From Portulaca oleracea (taxonomy: Eukaryota > Streptophyta > Magnoliopsida > Caryophyllales > Portulacaceae): a stretch of 64,000 nucleotides of DNA. The first letter of the stretch is position 1. Every line of letters begins with the position of its first letter. Position numbers and translations under genes: made by a program. Under the pieces are notes generated by a model, which saw only the letters and a program-made list of their open reading frames with translations, ran no database searches and was not told the DNA's origin. Shown here in pieces: positions 1 through 10,617 of this stretch. Where the stretch lies: assembly GCA_029582165.1 (NCBI GenBank), contig CM055886.1, positions 23,684,669 to 23,748,668 on the forward strand. The letters run 5' to 3'.

Positions 1-1270
1 CAATCCTGTTCCTGTCCCGTTTCCTTTTATTTCTGTTTAATAAGGTTTAGGCTTGAGGAGAGGCTTTTTCGCGGGAATCAGATTCATTCCGTGACGCAAG
101 TTAACAGAATAGCGTCACATACTTTCACCCGGGATTTACCCCCTAGGAGTGACTAGAAAATTTTTTTCTCTCCGACATATGGTCCAACCGGGCAGAAGTG
201 ATAGAACTAGCTCCCCGTGACTCATTACCATGGGGGCTCGAAGTCTAGCTGCCGATAGCTTTTTACTCGTGCCGCTTAGACGTCGGCCATGAAATGCATC
301 ACTATACTGAGCAGATCACGGGCATTCACATCTCGGTCAAACAGAACCTCTCCTTTATAACCGGTCGAGTGACTTCGAGTAGCCACTCACGACAATCTTC
401 CTTGTCTCAGGGCTTGGAGCCTCTCTTGGGCCCCGTTGGGGAGTCCGGGGTATGGTACTAAAGGTAAAATATTTCCCCCAACCGTCGCAAACATGCTAAG
501 ACCGGCGGATATGCCTTCTTCATTTCGAAAATAGATATAAGTGAAGCCCGAACGGTCTTCTTCGTTTTCGATGAAAAAGAAAGAAAATCTCGATCTCCGA
601 AATCCTGTCTCAGTAAATTAGGAAGCTTAATTGGTAGACCTTTAAAGACTGATAAGCCAACAAGGGATAAGTCCAGTTTGGGGTTCTCTGGCATTACTTC
701 TTTGCGCCTCTATCGAGGTTTCATGGTTGGAATTGATCCCTGAAGAGATCAATTCTTGTTTATCTATCAGCTTTGGGGGCTTAGCTACGAACATCAAAAA
801 TCTACCCGTCGCCAATCCAGTGCCCCAAGGAACGTCACCTTCGAATGGTGTTGGTCCTACGGACCGTGAACGGATTCACCTCTGGGCTCTGGGCACGTCG
901 GAACCGCACATCTTCGTAATGAAAATGGAGTGGAAACATGAGTTTGCTTTTATTAAAAAAAAATGAAGAAAGAGCAAGTCAACTGAGTTCTGAACGAATT
1001 AGCTCCTTGGTGCTTAATCTATAGATGGAAAGCCTTATGATGGGAAACTATCACGTTAGGTTTGGAACGGCACGTTTGTGCGCTTTAGTTTTAAAGACTC
1101 GGCATTCAGGCGAGCCGCCCGGTGGTAGGCTTCTAACTAAATCTGACTTATAGCTTGATGCTGACTTCGTCAAGTCTACGTAGTTAGACCACGGGATCAA
1201 GGATAGCTACCTCTGTCTTACCCGGGCATAGCTACAGCAGCTTTTTCGTTCGCTTACAACTAATTCCGTT
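1..1270. other. Probable mitochondrial DNA insert (NUMT)
   Basis: This block is clearly richer in G and C than the DNA after it and has the texture of plant mitochondrial intron or spacer DNA. Its best landmark is a group II intron domain V-like hairpin at 1029-1063, with a GAAA-type loop and matching arms. The longest ORFs (458-694 minus, 727-966 plus) match no family I recognise. The block is cut by the window start and ends near 1270, where an AT-rich MITE begins. The organelle origin is inferred from composition and the hairpin. An alternative is a mobile group II-like relic. Confidence 0.5.
1029..1063 (+). ncRNA. Group II intron domain V-like hairpin
   Basis: The sequence AGCCTTATGATGGGAAACTA followed by TCACGTTAGGTTT folds into the 34-nt domain V form: an AGC-type lower stem, a bulge, an upper TGAT/ATCA stem and a GAAA tetraloop. 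Domain V is the catalytic core of group II introns, which plant mitochondria carry in nad, cox and other genes. The next ~80 bases would contain domain VI and the 3' splice site. Which intron it comes from cannot be told. It should be inactive in a nuclear location. Confidence 0.55.
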
Positions 1271-1274
1271 CCGA

Positions 1275-1428
1275 GCAATTATTATGATTTTTTTAAAAAG
1301 GAATAAAATTGAAAAAAATCATAAAAAATAGAAAAAAATAGAAACAAATTGGAAGAAATGCTGTAAATTCATTAAAAATCGTGGTAAAGTGTTATACAAA
1401 TTTTGAATCAAATGCAACACAAAATCTA

Positions 1429-1432
<4 letters not shown>
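1275..1432. mobile_element. Micron-like MITE, partial copy 1
   Basis: This is the inner right half of the family seen complete at 1510-2047. The stretch from 'gcaattattatgat' through 'gtggtaaagtgttatac' to 'caaaatctatgatat' matches it almost base for base. It then runs straight into a (TA)n tract where the right inverted repeat should be. The copy has therefore lost both ends, the right one through replacement by, or recombination in, the microsatellite. Confidence 0.6.

Positions 1433-1508
<76 letters not shown>
1432..1508. repeat. (TA)n microsatellite
   Basis: About 77 bp of uninterrupted TA dinucleotides between MITE copies 1 and 2. The reading frame through it (repeated Tyr-Ile) is an artefact. 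TA tracts flank every copy of this MITE in the window. Confidence 0.95.
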
Positions 1509-1509
<1 letters not shown>

Positions 1510-1510
<1 letters not shown>

Positions 1511-2044
1511 GAAAATTGGATTCTAATAATCCCTACTTTTACAAATTGGATGGCAATAATCCCTACTTTAAATTTGTATTCTGGTGGTCCAAAAAAAAAT
1601 TAAAATTGTATTGTAGTGGTACCAAATCTATCACCACATTTTTTTTATTTTTTCATGCATATCCCATATTGTTTTTGTTTTTTTCGTTCCTGCCCATAGA
1701 TAGGTAATGAAGTGTAGTTGCTAAACCATTTTTTAAATTATTTTTTTGAGATTTCAAGCAATTATTATGATTTTTTAAAAAGAATAAAATTGAAAAAATC
1801 ATAAAAAATTCAAAAAAATTCAAAAAAATTGGGAGAAGTGCTGTAAATTCATTAAAAATCATGGTAAAGTGTTATACAAAGTTTTGAATCAAATGCAACA
1901 CAAAATCTATGATATTTAGGGTATACTCTCGATTATGTCCCACTACAATACAATTTTATTTTTTTTGGACCACCAGAATACAAATTAATAGTAGGGATTA
2001 TTGTCATCCAATTTGCAAAAGTAGGGATGATTAGAATCCAATTT

Positions 2045-2047
<3 letters not shown>
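1510..2047. mobile_element. Micron-like MITE, full copy 2
   Basis: A 538-bp non-coding element with terminal inverted repeats of about 80 bp. The left end begins GGAAAATTGGATTCTAATAA and the right end closes with the complement, TTAGAATCCAATTTCC. Inside each arm is a second conserved block, 'gtattctggtggtcc' on the left and 'ggaccaccagaatac' on the right. Both flanks are (TA)n tracts. This matches the behaviour of the rice Micron MITEs, which sit inside TA microsatellites. No coding capacity is visible. Confidence 0.75.

Positions 2048-2106
<59 letters not shown>
2048..2106. repeat. (TA)n microsatellite
   Basis: TA tract between MITE copy 2 and the MULE-like element. The last nine bases before the element (tatatatat) equal the first nine after it at 6840-6848, as expected for a 9-bp target duplication, although in a TA tract this is only weak evidence. 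Confidence 0.95.
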
Positions 2107-2108
<2 letters not shown>

Positions 2109-2165
2109 GATATGATATAATGAGAAGGAAGTTTTTGTCAGAAGAGAAGAAGGAGCAATCCTAGC
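2107..2165 (+). repeat. Left terminal inverted repeat of MULE-like element
   Basis: Begins GGGATATGATATAATGAGAA and pairs with 6781-6839, with three mismatches by eye. A length of ~59 bp is short for a classic MULE but within the range of short-TIR MULEs. Confidence 0.85.
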
Positions 2166-2754
2166 CCTTGGTCCCAAGATCAAGGGTGATGGTAATTAGT
2201 TGTTTTATCTTTATTTCAAATACCTGATTCTATTTATCATTGGCTGATTTTTTTTGAAAAAAGAAAGTTAACACGTGAGGGGAAGAGGGAGGACCATTTC
2301 CCAAACTGAATTTCCCAAAATCTCAGCCTTTGTCTCAATAGCTATTAGCACGCTGGAGGGAGAGTTATTATTTGCAGTTTCCCAAAAAACACAATCATTC
2401 TCTTAATTTTGAAAACCAACTAGCTAATAGAGGTCTGTAATTTCCCAAACTGAATTTCCATATCTTCAAGCTTTGAAGCAAACCCTAAATGGTTTCCAAT
2501 TATTTCCGGTTAAGTGCAGACGAGGGTGTGCGATTTCCGGCGATTGAGTGTTTCGGCGGGTGAAATTCCGGTCAATTACCAGAGAAAAGTGAAAACGAAG
2601 GTCGAATTTTCACGTGGGTGAGTATATGCGATTTATAGGGTTTGTTTAATTTCCTTTTTTTTTTTAAATTGGGGGTGTTCGGGAAGGGGTTATTGTTCAT
2701 TATTAAAGTTGGGTGTGATTTTGTTGGTGTAGGAAGAGTTTTGTCCAATTGCTC

Positions 2755-2832
2755 ATGGAGTCAAAGGGAGTGACTGAACCAAAGGTTGAACAAACGAAGG
2801 ACGAGATGTTAGTTCAGCTTAACATGAATTGA
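2755..2832 (+). CDS. 25-aa ORF after an intron-like leader in the MULE-like element
   Basis: The ORF starts MESKGVTEPKVEQ and stops after 25 codons. Upstream, 2461-2750 looks like a plant 5' UTR containing an intron: a donor-like GTGAGT near 2617 and a T-rich stretch ending TGTAG at about 2732. It may be the remaining N-terminus of a transposase whose body has been replaced by repeats. It may also be chance. I do not recognise the peptide. Confidence 0.3.
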   Translation: MESKGVTEPKVEQTKDEMLVQLNMN

Positions 2833-2859
2833 TAAACAGAACAATTGGTGTTCGTTTCG

Positions 2860-4260
2860 ATATACTTTGATGCTCATTTTCATTTTCCTTGATGATCATT
2901 TCGTTGTATGTAGATGTCGATTTTCACAATTGGAGTGTGCGTTAGTTCAGCTTTACGTGATGTCCATTTTAGTTCATTTGTATTTTGTTCATCCAACAAT
3001 CATGTGGTGGTCATTTTCAGTGTCTATGTATGTTCATGCCAGAATACTTGAGGTTCATCTTGGTACAACTTATTGTTCACTGATGGTCATTTCATTGTCA
3101 CTTGGCGATCATCTCATAATGCTTTGATATCATTTTGCCCAACACCTTGATGTTAATTTCAATGTCACTTGATGATCATCTTATAAACTTGATGTTCATT
3201 TTCATTATCCATATGTTCATTTCAGTTAAACTTGATGTTCATTTCATGGTCGCTCGATGTTCGACCAACCCAACTTATCTTTCAATTCACAGTCAACTGT
3301 TGCTCATTTCAATGTCCCCTGATGATCATTTTTTGTAGCTTGATGCTCTCACACACCACCGATAAGTTTATGTTTATTACGCCCGGTTGAGTAGGTCATT
3401 TGATGTTCATGCCAATTGAATTGTTGTCAATAACATAACAAATCGTTCCAGTGTTGCCCTGATGTTCATGCCAATTGAATTGTTGTCAATAACATAACAA
3501 ATCATCTTGATGTTATTTTTTGGGTGCACGATGATGCTCATTTCATTTTGACTTCATGATGGTCATTTTAGGGTTTATTTTGGGGGTGACCAATCATGTG
3601 TATAGTTGATGTTCATTTCGGGGTATGTTCATATTCATGTTTGAGATATAGTTGATGTCCATATCATATATAGGTGATGCTCATTTTGGAGTTTACTTTG
3701 GGGGGGTTAATTTGTGTATAATTGATGTTCATTCAAGGCGTACTGGATGTACATTTGAGGTGTAGCTAATGTTCATTTCAAATATGGTTAATGACCCTTA
3801 AGTCAAATTATATTTGATGCTCACTCGTTTGTGGTATGTGTGATGTATACCTCATTTGACATGGATGCTCATTGGTGGTCATTTTGGGGTTTATTTTGGG
3901 GGTGGGCAATCATGTATATAGTTGATGTTCATTTCAGGGTATGTTGATGTCTTTTTTTAGGTATAGTTGATGTTCATATCATATATAGGCGATGTTTATA
4001 ATGGAGTTTATTTTGGGATGTCAATTTGTGTATAGTTGATGTTCATTCGAGGCATAGTAGATGTTCATTTGAGGTGTAGCTGATGTTCATTTCAAATATG
4101 CTCAATTGTTTGTAGTATGTGTGGGGTGTCAATTTCTACATAATTGATGTTCATTTCAAGGAATAGTGGATGATCATTTGAGGTGTAACTGATGTTTATT
4201 TCAAAAATATGTGTTGTTCATTCCAGGTTTGGTGTTAATTTTTCTATGGGTGTTCTTTTT
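2860..4260 (+). repeat. Degenerate GATGTTCATTTC tandem array, plus orientation
   Basis: Dozens of copies of a 12-15 base core (TGATGTTCATTTCA and variants) are spaced about 20-50 bases apart. A higher-order period is visible: the block from about 3579 recurs from about 3891, an offset of 312 bases, with the same order of cores and spacers. A smaller direct duplication lies at about 3400-3443 and 3462-3505. The Met-, Ile- and His-rich ORFs here are by-products of the repeat. Confidence 0.8.
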
Positions 4261-4559
4261 TATGTTTGTTGGTTTTCTAGTGAAAAACTATATGAATAAG
4301 ACGTTGCGGTCGCGATTAGGTCCGAGATGGACACACTGACTCCGGGATGTCACGTATCAGCCAACGTGATGAACATCTTCTTTAGTCGATCATTGGAAAA
4401 GTTTGACTTGGAGATACTTCATTGGAACAGGACGAGCACCATTGTACCCGTTTGACTTGGAGATACTTCATTTTGGTCCATCATGTTGTGTTTATGTGGA
4501 TATTGTAGTAAAAGTTTACTTTGAGCATATAAAGGTGTTATTGTGTAATGGATACCAAG

Positions 4560-5900
4560 TTGAATTATGTAATTGACACCAAGTATTGTGAAAATGAGCA
4601 TCAATTGTTTATGAAATGAGCATGTAGGTATAGTAAAATGAGCATGTAATTGACACCAAGTATTGTGAAAATGAACATCTAACGAACATCTACATATAAT
4701 GTTCCAATATATGTACATATGGTAAAAATAACATGTAGGTATAGTAAAATGAGCATCAAGTGTTTGTGATCAACTATGTATAGTGAAATGAACATAAAGT
4801 TATTCTGATATGAACACCAAGTTGAACAACAAGTTATTCTGAATGTGTACAATTACCACCAAGTAACTGTGAAATGAACATCAAATGTTTATGAAATGAA
4901 CATCTAGGTAGTAAAATGAACATCTACATAATCAAGCTCAACTTTTCGATCAGGGTGTTTGTTTGTTTAATAATCAAGCTCAGCTTTGCTTCCCCCCCCC
5001 CCCCCCTTCGGCAATGTCCATGAACTTATAGAAGGCTCTCCACGCCTTGTTTGTCAATTGCTTCTTCCGGGTTACCTTCTCGCAATAAACATAAAAAAAT
5101 GAGCACCAGTTTAATTGAGATGAACATCAAATATACATGTCTTAACTGTCTAACACCAGAACTATATGAGATGCTCAGTAAATGACAACGAAATGAACAT
5201 CAATTGATATACCGGGGTTGTTGTGCAATGAGCATCAAGTATCACATGAATGAACATCATCTAATCTTAGAATGAACATCAACCATACCTTTTATGAATA
5301 ACAATAACTGAAATGAACATCAAGTGTTTATGAAATGAACATCTAGGTATAGTAAAATGAACATCTACATAATCAAGCTCAACTTTGCGATCAGGGTGTT
5401 TGTTTGTTCAATAATCAAGCTCAGCTTTGCTTCCTCCCCGTCGGCAATGTCCATGCACTTATAGAAGGCTCTCCATGCCTCGTTTGTCAATTGCTTCTTC
5501 TGGGTTACCTTCTCGCCATAAACATTAAAAAAAAATGAGCACCAGTTTAATTGAGATGAACATCAAATATACATGTCTTGAACTGTCTAATACCAGAACT
5601 ATATGAGATGCTCAGAAATGACAGTGAAATGAACATCAATTGACATACAGGGGTTGTTGTGCAATGAACATCAAGTATCACATGAATGAACATCATCTAA
5701 TCTTAGAATGAACATCAACCATACCTTTTATGAATAACAATAACTGAACTGCAATGAACATCAGCAGATATGAACAACAAGTAGTTCTTGAACATACTAA
5801 AAATGAACAATGAACACCATCTGTAATGATCATTAAGTCACGCTTACAATGAATGTTGTGATGATGGATTCGAATGAAATGAACATTAAGTTGTCAAATT
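4560..5900 (-). repeat. Degenerate GATGTTCATTTC array, inverted orientation
   Basis: The same core as the left array, but on the opposite strand (GAAATGAACATCA on plus). The two arrays face each other across roughly 4260-4560, so the element interior is a long imperfect palindrome. A transcript crossing it could fold into a long, broken hairpin. Confidence 0.8.
4870..5755. repeat. Tandem duplication, ~440-bp unit, with coding-like fossil
   Basis: Unit 1 (about 4870-5310) and unit 2 (about 5311-5755) share a long non-repeat core; 'atcaagctca' recurs at an offset of 441 bases. Read on the minus strand, unit 2 contains an open stretch through KQLTNEAWRAFYKCMDIAD and GEEAKLSLI. Its composition is coding-like and could be a transposase C-terminal remnant. 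Unit 1 has the same stretch broken by a ~15-base C run near 4993. Confidence 0.6.
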
Positions 5901-6688
5901 ATGAACATCAATTAATCTTAGAATGAAAAAAAAACCAACAAAAGGAAGGAAAAAAAAAAGAAAGAAAAGAATGCTACTCAAAGCTAAGTAAACAAAGTAA
6001 GAGATAGAGATAATAACATAGGAGATGAAGACCAATTCCTATATTTACTCAAAGTTAAAAACAAAAGCATGCTACTCAAAGCTGAATCCATTTTTAACAC
6101 TCGATCAAAGCAAAACCAATTCCTAATTTACTGACCGAAAACAAAAGGAAGAAAAAAAAAGAAAAGAAAACAGAGGCAAGATAGAAGATGAAGACCGAAG
6201 CCAAATAAACAGGGTAAGAGAGAGAGATTCTCTTTCTAGAACATGAAAACTGCATTGTAGTGCTCTTCAAGCTTGAAACATCAAACAACTCAATTTGAAT
6301 CTCTGATCTGAAATTCTGGCCTTTACACCTGGAACCTCTGGTATACATCAAAGATTGAGGACAAGCACCATTTATTATCTGAAATTCTGGCCTTCTGATT
6401 TGTATTTGTTGGGAAAATAACTTGCACCCGTTTAGATTTTGAGTAAAACTGAAGAGAACCAGAAAACCCAAAAAATTAGGGTTTCTGCTCTTTGATATTG
6501 AGGAGAACTACGGAGAATTGAAAACAGAATAGCAAAAAAAACCCACCTGCTGTGATTACCGGCAACAAGTGAGGGAGTGGGAGCTGAGAAGTCTTTCAAT
6601 TATACCATGCATGGAGTGAATGAGCCGGCGTGCATGCTGTAGACTGCACATTGATTGTTATTGGGGTTCTCACTCACGTGAGACCCCC

Positions 6689-6718
6689 CAATAAAAAAAA
6701 AAAAAAAAAAAAAAAAAA
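6689..6718. repeat. Poly(A) tract inside MULE-like element
   Basis: About 28 consecutive A residues, just after a small palindrome around CTCACGTGAG at 6669-6690. It lies 60 bp inside the right TIR and may mark an internal retroposon tail. Confidence 0.7.
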
Positions 6719-6780
6719 CTCATCTAATGAAATAAAGGTAAAAGAAATAATTAGACTCACCCTTGATTTGTGAATCAATG

Positions 6781-6839
6781 GTTAGGATTGCTCCTTCTTC
6801 TCTTCTCACAAAAACTCCCTTCTCATTATATCATATCCC
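6781..6839 (-). repeat. Right terminal inverted repeat of MULE-like element
   Basis: Reverse complement of 2107-2165 with three mismatches. It ends CATTATATCATATCCC and is followed at once by a short (TA)n. Confidence 0.85.
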
Positions 6840-6855
6840 TATATATATATATATA

Positions 6856-7363
6856 CTTTTGCAAATTGGATGACAATAATCTCTACTATTAATTTGTATT
6901 CTGCTGGTCCAAAAAAAATAAAATTGTATTGTAGTGGGACATAATCTAGAGTATATCCTAAATATCATAGATTTTGTGTTGCATTTGATTCAAAACTTTG
7001 TATAACACTTTACCACGATTTTTAATGAATTTACAGCACTTCTCCCAATTTTTTCAATTTTTTTTTCAATTTTTTATGAATTTTTCAATTTTATTGTTTT
7101 TAAAAAATCAAAATAATTGCTCGGAATCTCAAAAAAATAATTTAAAAAATGTTTTAGCAACTAAAATTTATTACCTATCTGAGGGCAGGAACGAAAAAAA
7201 CAAAAATAATATGGGGTAGGCATGAAAAAAATAAAAAGAATGTGGTGATGGATTTGGTACCACTACAATACAATTTTTTTTTGGACCACCATAATACAAA
7301 TTAAAAGTAGGGATTATTGTCATCCAATTTCCAAAAGTAGGGATTATTAGAATCCAATTTCCC
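6856..7363. mobile_element. Micron-like MITE, copy 3 (inverted)
   Basis: Same family as 1510-2047 in the opposite orientation. 'acttttgcaaattggatgac' opens the copy, the 'tttgtgttgcatttgattc' block follows in reverse, and the end is AGAATCCAATTTCCC. The outermost ~25 bp of the left arm are missing where the copy meets the TA tract that also bounds the MULE-like element. (TA)n follows on the right. Confidence 0.7.
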
Positions 7364-7409
7364 TATATATATATATACATACATACAACACACACACACA
7401 CACACACAC
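7364..7409. repeat. (TA)n-(CA)n compound microsatellite
   Basis: A TA tract grades through TACATACA into about ten CA dinucleotides ending at 7409. It joins MITE copy 3 to the foldback element. Confidence 0.9.
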
Positions 7410-7655
7410 GTGGAAATAGATTCAATGAGAACAACGTTAGGGTAGGAGGGTGAGAAAAAGAAATCACAATCCTTGATTCTACGCCTAACGGTGTGTGATC
7501 GTGTATATCAGGAAGTATGATCATGCATGGATATCATGGCTACAGTTTCTAATATATCCATATATGATCACACACCGTCATATATAAAATCAAGGTTTGT
7601 GATTTCTTCTCACCTTCCTACCCTAACACTTTTCTCATTGAAACTGCTCCTATAT
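7410..7655. mobile_element. Foldback / long-TIR MITE in a CA-TG microsatellite
   Basis: About 90 bases at the left (ATTCAATGAGAACA..., GTTAGGGTAGGAGGGTGAG..., CGGTGTGTGATC) pair with their complement on the right (GATCACACACCG..., CTCACCTTCCTACCCTAAC..., TTCTCATTGAA). About 70 bases lie between the arms. The flanks are CA on the left and TGTGTGTGTATG on the right. The motif CAATGAGAA resembles TAATGAGAA in the MULE-like TIR, suggesting a related terminus. Confidence 0.6.
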
Positions 7656-9120
7656 ACATATGTGTGTGTATGTGCACGCGGGTCGTATAAAAGAGATAGC
7701 ACACTTCAATACTTCCAAAATAATAATAATTCCTCCGTTTATCTTTTTTCTTTTCAATTAGAAACTAGATATACATACATACTATGAAAGTAAAATATCA
7801 TAATTTACTGGTATTATCAGACAGCAAGTATAATGATGTCTCTTTCATTATAACTTGGAGATCAATGTAATAATTCTGCTAATGATACCTAAATCCAATT
7901 ATGAACTTTAACTATACTTGAATGGCATACGTTTGACACCTAAACAGTTGCCTCATAAAGAATAATGTCTAGCAATATTCCATCCTTTAATTTAATTATC
8001 ATTTGATTAAAAGGTGTAAACTGTAAAAGACATATAATTAACAAAGAGATTTGGGATCTAGATTTCCTCATCACTTTATTTTAAAATGAATAAATAAATA
8101 ATACTTTGTTTTGAAAAGAATAAATAAATAATACTGATATTATATTATTACTTTTAGTAAGTAGTAAGCCTAATTAAATAATTGTGTAAAATACTAGTGG
8201 AAGTAGAACTAATAATTATGAAAGTACTAGAAGAATCTGTGCAACAACTAAAGCTACTTGAGCTGCTTTCTTAAGCAAACTAATTATACAAAAAGAATAA
8301 TAAAAAGATAGAGAAAAGAAAAAAGAAAACGCATGAGCGTGATAAGATTTTCATTTTTCAAGCCAATTAAATGTGAAGAAACTGGATTTATAACAACTTA
8401 AGAATCCTATTGGAGACCTGTGATCGATCATTACTTTTAAATTTTTATTACTAAAAACTTTGAGAATTTTCGAATATACAGATGCATTTGAACCAAATCT
8501 ATATAGGCAAAAGAATAAATTTTCAATAAACTTTCACAAAAAACACATTTAAGTATTGGACATCTATGATCATTACTTTTAATTTTCCTTCGAAGTTTAA
8601 TGTAAATTTAGGCTTGTGTATATTCAACGATATGTTCTTTGAATTGAATAAAATAAGGGTTGGATGGATTGGTTTGGATTAGATTGGATAAGTTATGATG
8701 CTTTTTTTGGAAAATTATGTTTTTAGAGAGGATTTTTTTTGGGAATTGTGTCAGGTTTGGATTGAGTTGGATTGGAAAAAGTTACAAATCCAAAGAATAG
8801 GAGCTCGCATGTTCGGTAAAGGACCATACTCATATGTATTGACACTTCAATTTAATATTTGTTAAATCATTTGTAATCCATTAATTATGATTATGATACC
8901 TTTATTATTATATCTTATATCTTAAATTTTAATTTTAGTTATTTTATAAAAATAGTTCCTATTTTTCAAATGAAAACAAGTTTTGCTTTAATATTATTTA
9001 CTAACATACATATATTTTCTATTAAAAGCAATATCTTTTTGTGGGCACTTTTAAAAATATGAAGGCATTATTATAATGGTTACATGTAATGCAATTAACT
9101 GATATTTGTTGGTGAAATCG
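7656..9120. other. AT-rich intergenic DNA, no gene seen
   Basis: No coding signal on either strand. A stretch of degenerate GGTTTGGATT-type direct repeats at about 8650-8800 may be the remains of a small element. Confidence 0.6.
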
Positions 9121-9129
9121 GTTTAGCAG

Positions 9130-10617
9130 GAAATACCCACGTATGTTATGTCCATCTTCAAGATCCCAGCAACACTAATAAATGAGATGCACAGTCTATG
9201 TGCAAACTTCTGGTGGGGCTCAACTCGAGAAAGACGTAGGATCCACTGGAAAGCCTGGGGGGAACTATGCAAGCCAAAATGGGCAAGAGGGATGGGGTTC
9301 AGGAGACTCGACCTATTCAATGACGCGCTTTTGGCGAAGCAAGGATGAAGGCTACTTAACGATGCTAATTCACTTCTCAGCCAAGTCTTCAGTGCGAAAT
9401 ACTACCGAGGGAAAAGTTTTCTTGACGTTGCGCTCGGACACAATCTTAGGCGTAGTATTTGGGGGGCAAAAACACTCCTTAAAGAAGGCCTGTGTTGGAG
9501 GATAGGAAACGGCAAAGACATAAGCATTTGGGGGGACAGCTGGCTCACAGACGGGGAAGGCAAAGGAGTCACGACCCCTCGACCGACGGACTTCCTTCTT
9601 GACAAGGTCAGCGATCTGATTGATGAAACAACAGGTTCATGGAGGGTGGGAGCGTAATGAAGAAACCTTCAATGATCGGGACAAAGGACTAATATTAGAA
9701 ATCCCAATCAGCCCGAAGCTACCAAAGGATAGACAGTTGTGGTGCTACTTGGATAAAGGGTTGTTCAATACCAAGTCAGCATACATATTGTTCATTGCCC
9801 GCGGGTCAAAGCGTTATGGGGTGATGTAGAGGAAAGGGGGTTAATAACCAAGGAGAACTATACAAGCCTAGGTGACCTATGTCTAGCCTGGGGAAGGCTG
9901 GAGGAGGAGAAAAGCAGGGAGCTTCTGACAAGGGGGTGGCTAGCCTGGTGCATGAGGAACTCCTGGGTGTATAATGGGCAGCAGCTGAGCACTGAAAGGA
10001 TCAAACAAAGCGCAAAGGTGATGGTGGAGAACTCTAGGGGTGAGACTGACAAAGCAAACCAAGAGAAGCGGAATGGGCCAACACAAATTACGGCAGTGTG
10101 GGAGCCACCGGCACTAGAGAACGTAAAACTGAACCTGGATACCCACATCGATCGGGATGGTTGGGTGTGGCTGGGAGTAGTCGCTCGGAACCATAGAGGA
10201 GACGTCACGGTAGAAGCAATGCGTCGGGTCAAAGCCAAATGGACACCGATGACGGCGGAGGCAGAGGCGAGGCTGATGGCAGTTCAATTGGCTAGAAGAT
10301 GGGGGATCGCAAAGTTAACTTTTGAATTGGATTGTGCACCACTCATTCAGAGACTTACCAATGGAGCTTGCTACTTGGGAGCCATAGATTTAATTATTGA
10401 AGATATTTTAGATTTCAGTAAAGTTTTCATTTCTTGTTCTTGGACCCATGTGAGGAGGGAAGGGAATTACACGACCCACCACCTTGCAAGGGTTGTTCCT
10501 CTGGAGGTAGAGCATGTTTGGGTAGATGTATGCCCAACACAGGTTTCTAGTTATGTTTTGATGGACAAATAATCGATGAATGGTAAGTGATAATACTCAT
10601 TTCACAAAAAAAAAAAG
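9130..10617 (+). pseudogene. 5'-truncated LINE: RT C-terminus and RNase H-like domain
   Basis: The sequence enters in the region after the reverse transcriptase core (TYVMSIFKIPATLINEMH, FWWGSTRERRRIHWKAW). The frame continues through 9348, where TGA stands at the expected Trp of KQGWRLL, and goes on to CWRIGNGKDISIWGDSWLTD. A frameshift occurs near 9650, and the zinc-binding linker is deleted around 9830-9950. The ORF 9952-10572 carries an RNase H-like domain of the plant LINE/RVT_3 type: an LNLDT strand with Asp, AEAEARLMAV with Glu, and FELDCAPLIQ with Asp. An A-rich tail at 10604-10616 marks the 3' end. It is inactive: 5'-truncated, with a stop, a frameshift and a deletion. Confidence 0.8.

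Larger units (their letters stand above)
2107..6839. mobile_element. MULE-like TIR transposon with internal repeat arrays
   Basis: A 4733-bp element bounded by inverted repeats at 2107-2165 and 6781-6839. I count 56 of 59 positions identical by eye (outer end GGGATATGATATAATGAGAA). The flanks are TA dinucleotides, consistent with a 9-bp duplication, so Mutator-like is my best class. Inside are a leader-like region with a possible intron and a 25-codon ORF (2461-2832), a plus-oriented array of GATGTTCAT-type repeats (2860-4260), a minus-oriented array of the same motif (4560-5900), a 440-bp tandem duplication, and a poly-A run near 6690. No intact transposase remains, so it is non-autonomous. 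It sits inside the (TA)n of a Micron-like MITE cluster. Confidence 0.7.

Noticed and set aside
1403..1603. ORF with a long Tyr-Ile repeat
   Set aside because: It is the translation of the (TA)n microsatellite and adjoining MITE.
2867..3338. Met/Ile/His-rich ORFs in the left array
   Set aside because: Their repeats follow the DNA repeat in any frame, and base change is not codon-biased.
3400..5900. CRISPR-like array of short repeats
   Set aside because: Repeats are degenerate, spacing is irregular, and the host is a plant.
9402..10238. Minus-strand ORFs opposite the LINE
   Set aside because: They mirror the LINE coding strand and have no family features.
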